Source: Streptomyces pseudovenezuelae (GTDB taxonomy: Bacteria; Actinomycetota; Actinomycetes; Streptomycetales; Streptomycetaceae). From it: a stretch of 64,000 bases of DNA. Below, piece after piece: positions 17,617 through 25,923 of the stretch. Below the pieces are notes generated by a model, which saw only the letters and a program-made list of their open reading frames with translations, was not told where the DNA came from and searched no databases. The stretch is taken from assembly GCF_029892565.1 (NCBI RefSeq), contig NZ_JARXVH010000002.1, forward strand, positions 722,501 through 786,500, read 5' to 3'. Position 1 is the first letter of the stretch, and each line of letters starts with the position of its first letter. The translations under genes and the position numbers were made by a program.

Positions 17617-19152
17617 ATGACACCTATCTCAAGGAGCGGTGCGGGGCGCAGGGGCCTCGCGACCCTCATGGCGGGTGCGCTGGCCGCCGGGGGACTCGCA
17701 GCCGCCGGTGTGGCCACGCTGGAACCGGGGGCGGCCTCCGCCTCCAGTCACCGGGAGGCCCCGCTGATCTCGGGACAACCCCGGTACGACAACACGGACG
17801 TGTACGCCTTCGTGAGTCCGGACAGTCCGAAGACGACGACGATCATCGCGAACTGGATCCCGTTCGAGGATCCAGCGGGCGGCCCGAACTTCTACACGTT
17901 CGCGGACGACGCCCAGTACGACATCCACATCGACAACAACGGTGACGCGCAGGGCGAACTGCTGCTGCGCTACACCTTCAAGACGCACACGAAGAACAAG
18001 AAGACGTTCCTGTACAACACGGGCCCGGTCACCAGCCTGGACGACCCGGACCTGAACGTCACGCAGACCTACGACATCGAGCTGCTCAAGCTGCACAACC
18101 AGAACGTCGTGTCGAAGACGAAGCTCGCCGACGACATACCGGTGGCTCCCTCGAACGTCGGCAAGGCCTCGATGCCGGACTACGGCACGCTGCGCTCGCA
18201 GGCCGTCCGTCAACTGTCCGACGGCGCCCGGACGTTCGCAGGCCAGGCGGACGACCCGTTCTTCCTGGACCTGCGCGTCTTCGACCTGCTGTACGGCGGC
18301 AACCTCTCCGAGGTCGGCAACAACACCCTCAAGGGCTACAACGTCAACTCGGTCGCGCTGCAACTGCCCACCGACATGATCACCGAGTCGAAGCAGCAGC
18401 CGGTCGTCGGCATCTGGTCGACCACCCAGCGAAAGAACGCCCAAGGCTCCTACGAGCAGGTCTCACGGCTGGGCAACCCGCTGGTCAACGAGGTCGTCAA
18501 CCCACTGAAGGACAAGGACAAGTTCAACGCGGACTCGCCGTGGAACGACGGCCAGTTCCTGAAGAACGTGACCAATCCCGAACTCCCGAAGCTCATGGAG
18601 GCCATCTACAAGATCAAGGCGCCCGCACAACCGCGCAACGACCTCGTCGACGTCTTCCTCAAGGGCGTCAAGGGCCTCAACCAGCCGCCGAACGTGCGAC
18701 CCGCGGAGATGCTGCGCCTGAACACCTCGATCAAGCCGGCCGCCGACCCGAAACGACTCGGCGTACTCGACGGCGACAACGCGGGCTTCCCGAACGGCCG
18801 CCGCCTCACCGACGACGTCGTGGACATCTCGCTCCAGGTCGTCGAGGGTGAACTGGTCGGTGCCAAGAACGACTTGGGCGACGCGGTCGACGTCGACGAC
18901 CAGAAGCTCGGCGACTCCTTCCCCTACCTGGCCGAGCCCGTCGCCGGTTCACGAGGCCCGCTCGCGAAGGGCACGACCGGTGGCAATGATGTCCGCAACC
19001 AGCTGGGCGACACCCTCCAATCGGCCGGCTCCGCCGACGGCACGCGCAACACCGGCCTGATCGCCGCATCGGCGGCCTCCGGCGCGGCGGGGATCCTGCT
19101 GATCGGCCTGGGCCTGGCGTGGTGGCGCCGACGCATGCAGCGGCCGAACTGA
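17617..19152 (+). CDS. Secreted, membrane-anchored DUF4331 protein
   Basis: A 511-residue protein. The signal peptide runs to about residue 42 (GLATLMAGALAAGGLAAAGV, then ASASSHREAP). The body begins with SHREAPLISGQPRYDNTDVY, the hallmark of DUF4331, and has several Asp/Asn-rich segments. A C-terminal hydrophobic helix (about 485-503, SGAAGILLIGLGLAWW) followed by RRRMQR indicates anchoring with the bulk outside. There is no LPXTG motif. The function of the family is not established. The ATG at 17617 is preferred because GGAGG sits 9 bp upstream. Confidence 0.87.
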   Translation: MTPISRSGAGRRGLATLMAGALAAGGLAAAGVATLEPGAASASSHREAPLISGQPRYDNTDVYAFVSPDSPKTTTIIANWIPFEDPAGGPNFYTFADDAQYDIHIDNNGDAQGELLLRYTFKTHTKNKKTFLYNTGPVTSLDDPDLNVTQTYDIELLKLHNQNVVSKTKLADDIPVAPSNVGKASMPDYGTLRSQAVRQLSDGARTFAGQADDPFFLDLRVFDLLYGGNLSEVGNNTLKGYNVNSVALQLPTDMITESKQQPVVGIWSTTQRKNAQGSYEQVSRLGNPLVNEVVNPLKDKDKFNADSPWNDGQFLKNVTNPELPKLMEAIYKIKAPAQPRNDLVDVFLKGVKGLNQPPNVRPAEMLRLNTSIKPAADPKRLGVLDGDNAGFPNGRRLTDDVVDISLQVVEGELVGAKNDLGDAVDVDDQKLGDSFPYLAEPVAGSRGPLAKGTTGGNDVRNQLGDTLQSAGSADGTRNTGLIAASAASGAAGILLIGLGLAWWRRRMQRPN

Positions 19153-19250
19153 GCGGCACGCCACGAACGACGCGACCCGCATCTGGCCAGCTGTGAATGA
19201 GCTGCGCCGGAGCGCATCGGACACGTGTCGCGAGCGGTGAGAGGCAATGA

Positions 19251-19289
19251 CAGAGGGCGGGGGGCAGCGAGACGGTCTCCCGCCCTCTG
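19251..19289. terminator. Compound hairpin after the DUF4331 gene
   Basis: CAGAGGGCGGG (19251-19261) pairs perfectly with CCCGCCCTCTG (19279-19289), and the loop can itself form GAGAC-G-GTCTC (19269-19279). It lies about 100 bp after the stop of the DUF4331 gene and before the GNAT gene. No long T-run follows, as is usual for high-GC actinomycete terminators. Confidence 0.5.
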
Positions 19290-19394
19290 CTGCCGGGCCC
19301 CGACGGCGGGGAAGACGGCCCAGCGTCGACAGCATCTCGGGGTCGGCCGACAGTGTCCGAGTAAAGCCGTTGAACTGCCCGTCCTGCTTTAGGC

Positions 19395-19970
19395 ATGATC
19401 CACTCCGTGGATACCTACCTGGAGACCGAGCGCCTGACCCTGCGTCGCTTCACTGCCGACGACGCGGACTTGCTGATCGAACTGGACAGCGACGCCGCGG
19501 TGATGCGCTATCTGAGCGGGGGCCAGCCGACCGCCCCGGAGATTGTCCGCGAGCGCCACCTGCCGAACATCATCGCCGGCTACGAGAGGTGGCGCGGCGA
19601 TCTTGGGCTGTTCGCCGCGCACGAGAAGGACGGCGGCGCGTTCATCGGCTGGTTCTGCCTGCGTCCCGAGCCGCAGGGCCCGCTGGACGAGGCCGAACTC
19701 GGCTACCGACTGCGGCAGGCGGCTTGGGGCAAGGGTTATGCCACCGAAGGCTCGCGAGCTTTGCTGGCCAAGGCGTTCACAGGGCTCGGTGTACGCATGG
19801 TCTGGGCCGAGACGATGACCGTGAACCACGGTTCGCGCAACATCATGGAGAAGCTCGCCATGACACTCGCGGACACCATCCCCACACCCCCCGACATGGA
19901 GATCGTCGAGGGCTCCGAGCACGGGGGTGTGCGGTACGAGATCACCAAGGAACAGTGGGAGCAGCAGTAG
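19395..19970 (+). CDS. GNAT-family N-acetyltransferase (RimJ/RimL type)
   Basis: A 191-residue protein. It begins YLETERLTLRRFTADDAD, the usual RimJ-like opening, and contains AELGYRLRQAAWGKGYATEG, the acetyl-CoA-binding pyrophosphate loop (Q/R-x-x-G-x-G/A variant GKGYA). VWAETMTVNHGSRNIMEKLA is the conserved C-terminal strand-helix. It transfers an acetyl group to an amine on a protein or small molecule. The next coding frame starts within 10 bp, but that gene is N-terminally truncated, so the juxtaposition may be secondary. No clear ribosome site precedes either the ATG at 19395 or the GTG at 19407. Confidence 0.86.
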   Translation: MIHSVDTYLETERLTLRRFTADDADLLIELDSDAAVMRYLSGGQPTAPEIVRERHLPNIIAGYERWRGDLGLFAAHEKDGGAFIGWFCLRPEPQGPLDEAELGYRLRQAAWGKGYATEGSRALLAKAFTGLGVRMVWAETMTVNHGSRNIMEKLAMTLADTIPTPPDMEIVEGSEHGGVRYEITKEQWEQQ

Positions 19971-19978
19971 CAGTCGGA

Positions 19979-20863
19979 GTGCGCGGGCGGTTCACGACCG
20001 GCAGTCTTTCGACGAGCGGCCGGGCCCGTCGGGTGCCGGGTCTGCGCCGCGAAGAGGTCGCCCGTCTGGCCGACGTGAGCACCGACTACTACACCCGCCT
20101 GGAACAGGGGCGGCATCCCCGTGTCTCCGAGAGCGTGCTGGACGGCGTGGCCCGCGCGCTGCGCTTGGGCCCGGCCGAGCGTGACCACCACTTTGACCTC
20201 GCGCGCCCTCGTGCCACACACCCTTCGCGGGATCGCCCGCGACCCGAGCGGGTACGGCCGGAAGTGCATCAGACGCTGGAGGTACTGGGGAGCGTCTCAC
20301 TGGCCTTCATCGTCAAGCACCGGCTGGACGTGCTGATCTCGAACCACCTCGCCCGGGCCCTCATCACGGATTTCGACGCGCTGGCGACCCGGGAGCGCAA
20401 CTTCGCGCGCTTCGTACTCTTCTCTCCCGCCGCGAAGGAGCTGTACGGCGACCGGGAGGCGATCACGCCGATCATCGTGGCCAACCTCCGCCGGTCCTCG
20501 GGGCGCCATCCCGACGACACCCGCCTCAACGAACTCATCGGCGAAGCCTGCGTCAAGGTGACGGAGTTCAACGGCTGGTGGGCGGGTCACCACCTTGGCG
20601 ACTGCAGCTACGGAGCCCAGCGGTTCCACCATGCCGTGGTCGGCGACCTGACCCTGCATCACGAGGCGCTGAATCTCGCGACCGACCCGGACCAGACCAT
20701 CTGCCTCTACACCGCCGAATCCGGCTCCTCCTCCGCCCAGACCCTGGCTCTTCTCGCCAGTTGGAGTGCGCCGCACGTCTCGGCGGGCACCCGCTCGTCC
20801 GACTCCTCGGGGCGACGCGTCATGGCCGATCCAGGCGCCGGCCGAACCACGTCTCAGGAGTGA
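19979..20863 (+). CDS. MmyB-type XRE regulator lacking its first DNA-binding helix
   Basis: A 294-codon frame that is clearly an MmyB-like regulator: RRVPGLRREEVARLADVSTD, YYTRLEQGRHP, then a C-terminal MmyB ligand-binding domain (residues about 100-260, FIVKHRLDVLISN to HHEALNLATDPDQ). Compared with the two full-length paralogues at 32159 and 37604, which begin with ELGRFLRARRARVTPED before the same block, this one lacks about 25 N-terminal residues. The best in-frame start is GTG at 19979, giving only RGRFTTGSLSTSG ahead of the conserved part. It may be a non-binding or inactive remnant, joined behind a GNAT gene. Confidence 0.66.
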   Translation: MRGRFTTGSLSTSGRARRVPGLRREEVARLADVSTDYYTRLEQGRHPRVSESVLDGVARALRLGPAERDHHFDLARPRATHPSRDRPRPERVRPEVHQTLEVLGSVSLAFIVKHRLDVLISNHLARALITDFDALATRERNFARFVLFSPAAKELYGDREAITPIIVANLRRSSGRHPDDTRLNELIGEACVKVTEFNGWWAGHHLGDCSYGAQRFHHAVVGDLTLHHEALNLATDPDQTICLYTAESGSSSAQTLALLASWSAPHVSAGTRSSDSSGRRVMADPGAGRTTSQE

Positions 20864-20873
20864 CAACGACGCG

Positions 20874-20903
20874 GCGATGCGGGTCCGAGCGGACTCGCAT
20901 CGC
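20874..20903. terminator. Bidirectional hairpin terminator between convergent genes
   Basis: GCGATGCG-G-GTCC (20874-20886) pairs with GGAC-T-CGCATCGC (20891-20903) around a GAGC loop. It sits 10 bp after the MmyB-type frame and 34 bp after the convergent CHRD gene, so it can end transcription from both sides. Confidence 0.68.
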
Positions 20904-20936
20904 CTGGTTGTGTGGGGGCGGATGGGTCGGGTGGCG

Positions 20937-21953
20937 CTACTTCGTGGCGAGGAAGAGGTAGTCGGCGGTGTAGGGGACGCGGGCGGTGGGGTGTGTGGCC
21001 GGGTTGCAGGTGCCGGCCGGGGCGACGCCGCCGACGGTGTTGAGTCGCAGGACCGACGTGGTCTTGGACAGGAGTCCCTCACTCTTGCCGGTCTGCTGCG
21101 CGCGAAGCAGGAGTGCTGGGATGTTGCCCGCGCCGTTGTCGAACTTGTTGACGACGGTGCCGGTCACCGAGGAGCCGTCCGGTGCGATCCACTGCGGGGG
21201 GCCGGCGGGGCCGTGCTTGGCGAAGCTGTGCTGGATGTCGCCCTGGAGGGTGGCGTCGACGTTGTCCTGGGTGAAGGCGTAGGAGCCGTCGTCCTGCTTG
21301 GTGCAGGCGTAGATCTGGGCCCCCTTGACCACGCCGGCCAGGGCCGAGTGCCGGATGGCGTCGGGCAGTGAGACGGCGCCCGGCAGTGCGGTGGCCTGTC
21401 CGCGGACCGCGCCGCCGGGGAATTCGCCGGTGTGCAGGTTGAAGTAGAACTGGTCGGGGTGGGCCTTGATGCTGTGCAGCAGGTCGGCATCCGTGACCTT
21501 GACGCTGCCGAACACGAACGGCGTGCCGCCCTTGAGCTTCTCCATGAAGAACGGGATCTTCACGTCACCGTTGGTGCCCCGCGCACCCTGGTGGAGGTGG
21601 GCCATGGTCGGGGTCCCGGTACCGGTCCACGCGAACGCGAAGGACACCTCGTCGCCCTGGATACGCATGAGGGCCACCGCGCTGCCGTCCTTGTCACCCA
21701 CCGCCGGCTTGCCCTTGACGGGCACCTCGTTGTCACCGGTGAGGATCGAGGTGAAGTACGTCGCCCCCGGCGCGTTCTCGGAGTACCGGCCGATGGCACC
21801 CGCCGCCTGCGTGGCGCCCCCGTGCTGCGTCGCCCCCGCCGCCTGATGCGAGACGTTGGCGTTGGCCGCACCGTCCTCGCCATTGCAGGCGGTCAGGAGC
21901 AGAGTGCCGGTGATCGCGGTCGCGGCGATGGTCCCGAATCGCTTGAACTTCAT
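20937..21953 (-). CDS. CHRD-domain lipoprotein
   Basis: A 338-residue secreted protein. The signal peptide ends in a lipobox, LLLTAC, with Cys23, followed by a His/Gln/Ala-rich linker. Residues about 65-185 form a CHRD (chordin) domain: LTGDNEVP, SFAFAWTGTGTPTMAHLHQG and FNLHTGEFPGGAVRGQ are family-typical. The C-terminal 150 residues, with two Cys, contain a repeated QGDIQHSFAKHGP- and WIAPDGSSVTG-type pattern I do not recognise. The function of bacterial CHRD proteins is unknown. Transcribed alone. Confidence 0.85.
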   Translation of the reverse strand: MKFKRFGTIAATAITGTLLLTACNGEDGAANANVSHQAAGATQHGGATQAAGAIGRYSENAPGATYFTSILTGDNEVPVKGKPAVGDKDGSAVALMRIQGDEVSFAFAWTGTGTPTMAHLHQGARGTNGDVKIPFFMEKLKGGTPFVFGSVKVTDADLLHSIKAHPDQFYFNLHTGEFPGGAVRGQATALPGAVSLPDAIRHSALAGVVKGAQIYACTKQDDGSYAFTQDNVDATLQGDIQHSFAKHGPAGPPQWIAPDGSSVTGTVVNKFDNGAGNIPALLLRAQQTGKSEGLLSKTTSVLRLNTVGGVAPAGTCNPATHPTARVPYTADYLFLATK

Positions 21954-22166
21954 GGATCTTTCTCCCCGTGATAGCCGATCCGCGGCTGGCCCGCGGTCGT
22001 TCCTCCTCCATCACGGGCCCCCTGGGGCGATTCCTCAGCAGATGACACTCCTGAGACATCCCTGAGAAGAGACGGGATCACTGCGGACACGATCTTGACA
22101 TTGCGACGCGCACTGCCCGGTGCGTCCTGTTCGTCGGTCCGAGCGGCGGGTGTCCCGAGTGTCCGC

Positions 22167-22227
22167 TGGTAAAATGGGTGAAAGCTTCGACGCGGCCGGG
22201 GCCCGTACCAAGGGGTACGGGCCCCGG
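22167..22227 (+). promoter_or_regulatory. Extended -10 promoter and 14-bp leader hairpin of the DEAD-box helicase gene
   Basis: TGGTAAAAT (22167-22175) is an extended -10 element. About 20 bp further, CCGGGGCCCGTACC (22196-22209) pairs perfectly over 14 bp with GGTACGGGCCCCGG (22214-22227) around a four-base AAGG loop. The hairpin ends 35 bp before the helicase ATG and leaves the AGGAAGG ribosome site free. It may act as attenuator, mRNA stabiliser or cold-responsive element. The rest of the 21954-22262 gap shows nothing else. Confidence 0.6.
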
Positions 22228-22262
22228 CGCGTTGTAGGGCATCAGACCGAGGAAGGTTCTCC

Positions 22263-23585
22263 ATGAACGCGCAGCCGCCCGTCGCTTCCTTCGCCACACT
22301 CGGGCTGCCGCTCGAACTGGTCGAGAAGATGACCGGCCTCGGAGTGACGGAGCCTTTCCCGATCCAGGCGGCGACTCTCCCCGACGCGCTCGCCGGCCGG
22401 GACGTGCTCGGCCGGGCGCGGACCGGTTCCGGCAAGACGCTGGCGTTCGGGCTCGCGCTGCTCGTGCGGACCGCGGGTCTACGGGCGGAGTCGAAGCGGC
22501 CGCTCGCCCTGGTCCTGGTGCCGACCCGGGAGCTCGCACAGCAGGTCAGCGACGCGCTGGCACCATATGCCCAGACGATGGGTGTGCGGCTGGCGACGGT
22601 GGTCGGCGGGCTGTCGATCAACCGGCAGCAGGCGTTGCTGCGCACCGGCGCCGAGGTGGTCATCGCGACGCCGGGGCGGCTGACCGATCTGGTGTCGCGC
22701 CGGGACTGCCACCTGAACCACGTGCGGATCACGGTGCTGGACGAGGCGGACCAGATGTGCGACCTGGGGTTCCTGCCGCAGGTCTCGGAACTCCTGGACC
22801 AGGTCCCCTCCGACGGGCAGCGGCTGCTGTTCTCGGCCACCCTCGACCGCGACGTCGACCGGCTGGTCCAGGACTACCTTCACGACCCTGTTGTGGCGTC
22901 GGTCGACCGGGTGGCGGGCTCGGTCACGACGATGGAACACCATGTCCTGAACATCCACGCCGCCGACAAGTACGCGACGGCGACCGAGATCGCCGCGCGG
23001 GACGGCCGGGTACTGATGTTCCTGGACACCAAGGCCGGCGTGGACCAGTTCACCCGTCACCTGCGAGCCAGCGGCGTACGGGCATCCGCCCTGCACAGCG
23101 GGAAGTCGCAGCCCCAACGCACGCACACGCTCGGCCAGTTCAAGGACGGTGAGGTCACCGTGCTGGTGGCCACCAACGTCGCCGCGCGGGGCATCCACAT
23201 CGACGCCCTCGACCTCGTGGTCAATGTCGACCCGCCGGCCGACGGCAAGGAATACCTGCACCGAGCAGGGCGTACGGCGCGAGCCGGGGAGTCCGGCAAG
23301 GTGGTCACGCTGGTCGCCCCCAACCAGCGGCGCGACGTGAACCGGATGATGTCCGACGCCGGTATCCGGCCGACCGTCACACAGGTCCGCTCCGGTGAGG
23401 AGAAGCTGACCGCCATCACGGGAGCCAAACGTCCGCCGACCGGGACGAAGACCAGCGGGGGCAACGCCCCCTTCCGCGGTATGGGCACCCGTCCGGGCAG
23501 GCCCGCCAAGGAGTCCCGCAAAGCCGCCGAGGCCCGCAAGACCGCGGAAGCCCGCGCGGCGGCCCGGGTGCGCAAGAGCCGCTGA
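22263..23585 (+). CDS. DEAD-box ATP-dependent RNA helicase
   Basis: A 440-residue helicase with all core motifs in order: Q motif PFPIQAATLPDAL, motif I ARTGSGKT, Ia PTRELAQQ, GG, Ib TPGRLTDL, II DEAD (in LDEADQMCD), III SAT, V ATNVAARGIHID and VI HRAGRTARAG. The C-terminal tail (about 385-440) is basic and Ala/Lys/Arg-rich, ending ARAAARVRKSR, suited to nonspecific RNA binding. It unwinds RNA duplexes in ribosome assembly or mRNA decay, often in the cold. It is monocistronic, with a strong leader hairpin. Confidence 0.94.
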   Translation: MNAQPPVASFATLGLPLELVEKMTGLGVTEPFPIQAATLPDALAGRDVLGRARTGSGKTLAFGLALLVRTAGLRAESKRPLALVLVPTRELAQQVSDALAPYAQTMGVRLATVVGGLSINRQQALLRTGAEVVIATPGRLTDLVSRRDCHLNHVRITVLDEADQMCDLGFLPQVSELLDQVPSDGQRLLFSATLDRDVDRLVQDYLHDPVVASVDRVAGSVTTMEHHVLNIHAADKYATATEIAARDGRVLMFLDTKAGVDQFTRHLRASGVRASALHSGKSQPQRTHTLGQFKDGEVTVLVATNVAARGIHIDALDLVVNVDPPADGKEYLHRAGRTARAGESGKVVTLVAPNQRRDVNRMMSDAGIRPTVTQVRSGEEKLTAITGAKRPPTGTKTSGGNAPFRGMGTRPGRPAKESRKAAEARKTAEARAAARVRKSR

Positions 23586-23872
23586 CCCCCAGGCTGCCGG
23601 GGGCGCGGGAGCTGGCAAGCGTCGGACTCTGATCTGAGCCTTCAGCGACGTCGAGGCGTCGCTGAGCCTGCCGACTCTGGCGCCGCCCCGCCCGCCAACT
23701 CCCGCTCCGACGAGGCCACCTGCCCGTCAGGCGTAGTAGTGGATTGCGCCGCGCCTCACCGCCCCCTTCCACAAGGTCATGAAGGCGCGGGATCGCAGGG
23801 CGTCTGCACGGAGCACTTCTCGGCGCCGCCCACCGCGTGTCGAGGTGCGGCGATGTGCGGAAAGCCGTACGC
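23586..23872. other. Intergenic region, no feature recognised
   Basis: This 287-bp gap between the helicase gene and the small membrane protein gene shows no convincing coding frame, strong hairpin or recognised motif. Confidence 0.4.
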
Positions 23873-24088
23873 GTGGAGAAGTTCCGCATCTGGTTCGCGT
23901 GGGTGTCTGGCGGCATGATCATGCTGATCATCGCCAACGGCACCAAGGACATAGAGGTCCTCGGCGTCATCACCGAGGTGCTGTTCTTCGTCGGCGGAAT
24001 TCTCTGCAGCATCACCGCGGTGCGCATGACGAACGCCCTCAACCGCAAGGCCGAGGCAGCTCGCAAGGAAGTCCTCGGCGACCTGTAG
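23873..24088 (+). CDS. Small two-helix membrane protein
   Basis: A 71-residue protein starting at a GTG (VEKFRIWFAW). Two hydrophobic segments are visible, FAWVSGGMIMLIIANG and VITEVLFFVGGILCSITAV, followed by an Ala/Lys/Arg-rich amphipathic tail ending in KEVLGDL. It is probably an inner-membrane hairpin with a cytoplasmic tail. I do not recognise the family. It precedes the DUF6879/XRE cluster by about 160 bp on the same strand, but a functional link is not shown. An ATG 36 bp further upstream is in frame, yet the added residues look non-coding. Confidence 0.55.
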   Translation: MEKFRIWFAWVSGGMIMLIIANGTKDIEVLGVITEVLFFVGGILCSITAVRMTNALNRKAEAARKEVLGDL

Positions 24089-24245
24089 CCAGAGTGCTGA
24101 CCTGGTGCGTCGGCGGCGAACTGATTGCGCGCAACGTCCTGGTCAGTCGGATGTGCCCGCGCAATTCTCCGCAATCTCCCTGCGAGGGCTCGCCCATCGG
24201 TCCCATTCTGGGCGCTCAACCACTTGCACGAGAGGGAGACCGGCC

Positions 24246-24455
24246 ATGGCCCTACAGCTCCGCCTGCTTGGCACGACAAGCGACAAGGGCAAGTGCCCCA
24301 CCTTGTACGAGGACGTTGCCACCGGGGACATCGTCGTGCAGGGCTACACCGTCACCGACGGGGAGGACGTTGCCCAGCTGCAGAATGTCCTCGACGGCGA
24401 GTCATTCGTACGCGTCCCGCGCGAACTGCTCACCCGCTTCGCCCCCAAGGAGTAG
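24246..24455 (+). CDS. Small conserved protein of the DUF6879/XRE cluster
   Basis: A 69-residue acidic protein starting MALQLRLLGTTSDKGKCPTL and continuing with a TGDIVVQGYTVTD strand pattern. A GAGAGGGAGA ribosome site lies upstream of the ATG. It is followed after 5 bp by the DUF6879 gene. I recognise the arrangement as common in Streptomyces next to DUF6879 and XRE-DUF5753 genes. The function is unknown; it may be a small partner, antitoxin-like or DNA-associated protein. Confidence 0.72.
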   Translation: MALQLRLLGTTSDKGKCPTLYEDVATGDIVVQGYTVTDGEDVAQLQNVLDGESFVRVPRELLTRFAPKE

Positions 24456-24460
24456 ATCGC

Positions 24461-24997
24461 GTGCCGGAGTTCATCGACGACAGCACCTTCGGCACGTACT
24501 TCGAGACCTTCGAGCGCACGGCATGGCGTCTGGAGACCCGCCGCGGGTATGCCTCCGACCGCCAGAGCGTGCACTGGGCACGCTGGAAGGCCGGCGAGGA
24601 CGTCAGCCGAGACCCGACCAGTGCGTGGCGGGAGAACATCCAGCGCCAGACGGCAGCGGGGAAGAAGATCGAGCGCATCCGCCTCGTCGACGACCCTCCG
24701 ACCGAGGGACAGCTGTTCCTCCTCGCACGGGCCCCGAGCAACGAGGCTGTGGGCGAGGACATGCGCAACATGTGGCGCGCGGATGCCGAACACCTCGGAC
24801 TGCCGGCGCTCGACTTCTGGCTCTTCGACGACCATCGCGCCCTGGTGCTCCACTTCGACGAAGCTGACGAATACCTCGGCGCCGAGCTCGTCGAAGAGCC
24901 CACGCGTATCGCGGAGCTGGGCCAGCTCCGCGATGCCGCTTGGCCGCATGCGATCCGGCGCAGAGACTTCGCGGCGCAGGTAGCTTCGAGTGTGTGA
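24461..24997 (+). CDS. DUF6879-family protein
   Basis: A 178-residue protein. It opens MPEFIDDSTFGTYFETFERT, and contains AWRLETRRGYASD and a Trp/Asp-rich C-terminal half (PALDFWLFDDHRALVLHFDE), as DUF6879 proteins do. The GTG start follows the previous stop by 5 bp, and its TGA overlaps the GTG of the XRE gene (GTGA), so the three are translationally linked. The family is almost confined to actinomycetes and regularly sits beside XRE-DUF5753 regulators. Its activity is unknown; the arrangement resembles the WhiJ/AbaA-type clusters in which DUF397 proteins occupy this place. Confidence 0.83.
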   Translation: MPEFIDDSTFGTYFETFERTAWRLETRRGYASDRQSVHWARWKAGEDVSRDPTSAWRENIQRQTAAGKKIERIRLVDDPPTEGQLFLLARAPSNEAVGEDMRNMWRADAEHLGLPALDFWLFDDHRALVLHFDEADEYLGAELVEEPTRIAELGQLRDAAWPHAIRRRDFAAQVASSV

Positions 24998-25836
24998 GCA
25001 CCGACTACCAGCAGGCCCGTGAAGCACTCGGTGCGCGGCTGCGTGAGCTGCGCACCGAGGCAGGCCTGAACGGCAAGGAGTTCGCCGAACGGATCGGCTG
25101 GCAGCGCTCTAAGGTCAGCAGGCTGGAGAACGGAAAGCAGACCGCGAGCGACACAGACGTCGAAGCGTGGGTTGACGCCGCCGAGCAGCCGGACGAGGCC
25201 GATGAGTTGAGGCGCCGCCTGCGCAGCCTTGAGACAGCGCACCGGAGTTGGCGACGGCAGCTGTCCGCCGGCCACCGCGTGGTGCAGGAGGGCCATCTCG
25301 TCCAGGAGCAGCAGGCGCAGACCGTCCACATCTTTGAGGTCGGCATCATCCCGGGCATCTTCCAGACCGCCGACTACGCGCGCGGCGTCCTCACCGACGT
25401 GTCCAACCGCCTCGGCACGTCCCGCGACATCGAGGAGGGCGTACGGGCCCGCATGAAGCGGCAGGCAGCCGTGTACGAGCCCGGGCACCACTTCAACGTG
25501 CTGATCTGGGAGGCAGCCCTGCACGTCGTACGGTGCGCCCCGGAAGCCATGGCCGCACAGCTCAGCAAGCTCGGCGGGTTCATCGGCCTCGACACCGTCA
25601 CCCTCGGCATCATCCCGCTCGGGGCCCGCACGCCGTTCTCCCCGAAGCACGGGTTCTGGATCATCGACGAGCGGTTGGTCGTCGCCGACACGTGGAACGC
25701 GGAGCTGTCCCTCGACTCGCAGGACGACGTCGCGGTCTACCGCAACATCTGGGAGCTGATGCGGGAGTCCGCGGTCTATGATCACCAGGCGCACGGGCTG
25801 ATCGCCCGCGCACGGGCGTCTCACACCCTCTCGTGA
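24994..25836 (+). CDS. XRE-family regulator with DUF5753 sensor domain
   Basis: A 280-residue protein. The helix-turn-helix (residues about 10-65) contains LGARLRELRTEAGLNGKEFA and IGWQRSKVSRLENGKQTAS. DUF5753 follows (about 95-275): QTVHIFEVGIIPGIFQTADY, ARGVLT and the C-terminal VADTWNAELSLDSQDDVAVY are typical. WhiJ-like members of this class regulate development and antibiotic synthesis in Streptomyces. It overlaps the DUF6879 stop by 4 bp, so it should be made together with the preceding proteins, perhaps in a DNA-binding complex. Confidence 0.92.
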   Translation: MSTDYQQAREALGARLRELRTEAGLNGKEFAERIGWQRSKVSRLENGKQTASDTDVEAWVDAAEQPDEADELRRRLRSLETAHRSWRRQLSAGHRVVQEGHLVQEQQAQTVHIFEVGIIPGIFQTADYARGVLTDVSNRLGTSRDIEEGVRARMKRQAAVYEPGHHFNVLIWEAALHVVRCAPEAMAAQLSKLGGFIGLDTVTLGIIPLGARTPFSPKHGFWIIDERLVVADTWNAELSLDSQDDVAVYRNIWELMRESAVYDHQAHGLIARARASHTLS

Positions 25837-25923
25837 GCAATCCGCGGCAACCGTGGTGACTGTGTGCGCAATCCTGCGCAATCGTCACGTCCCCACGCAA
25901 TCCGTCGCCCTACGGTCCTGCTC

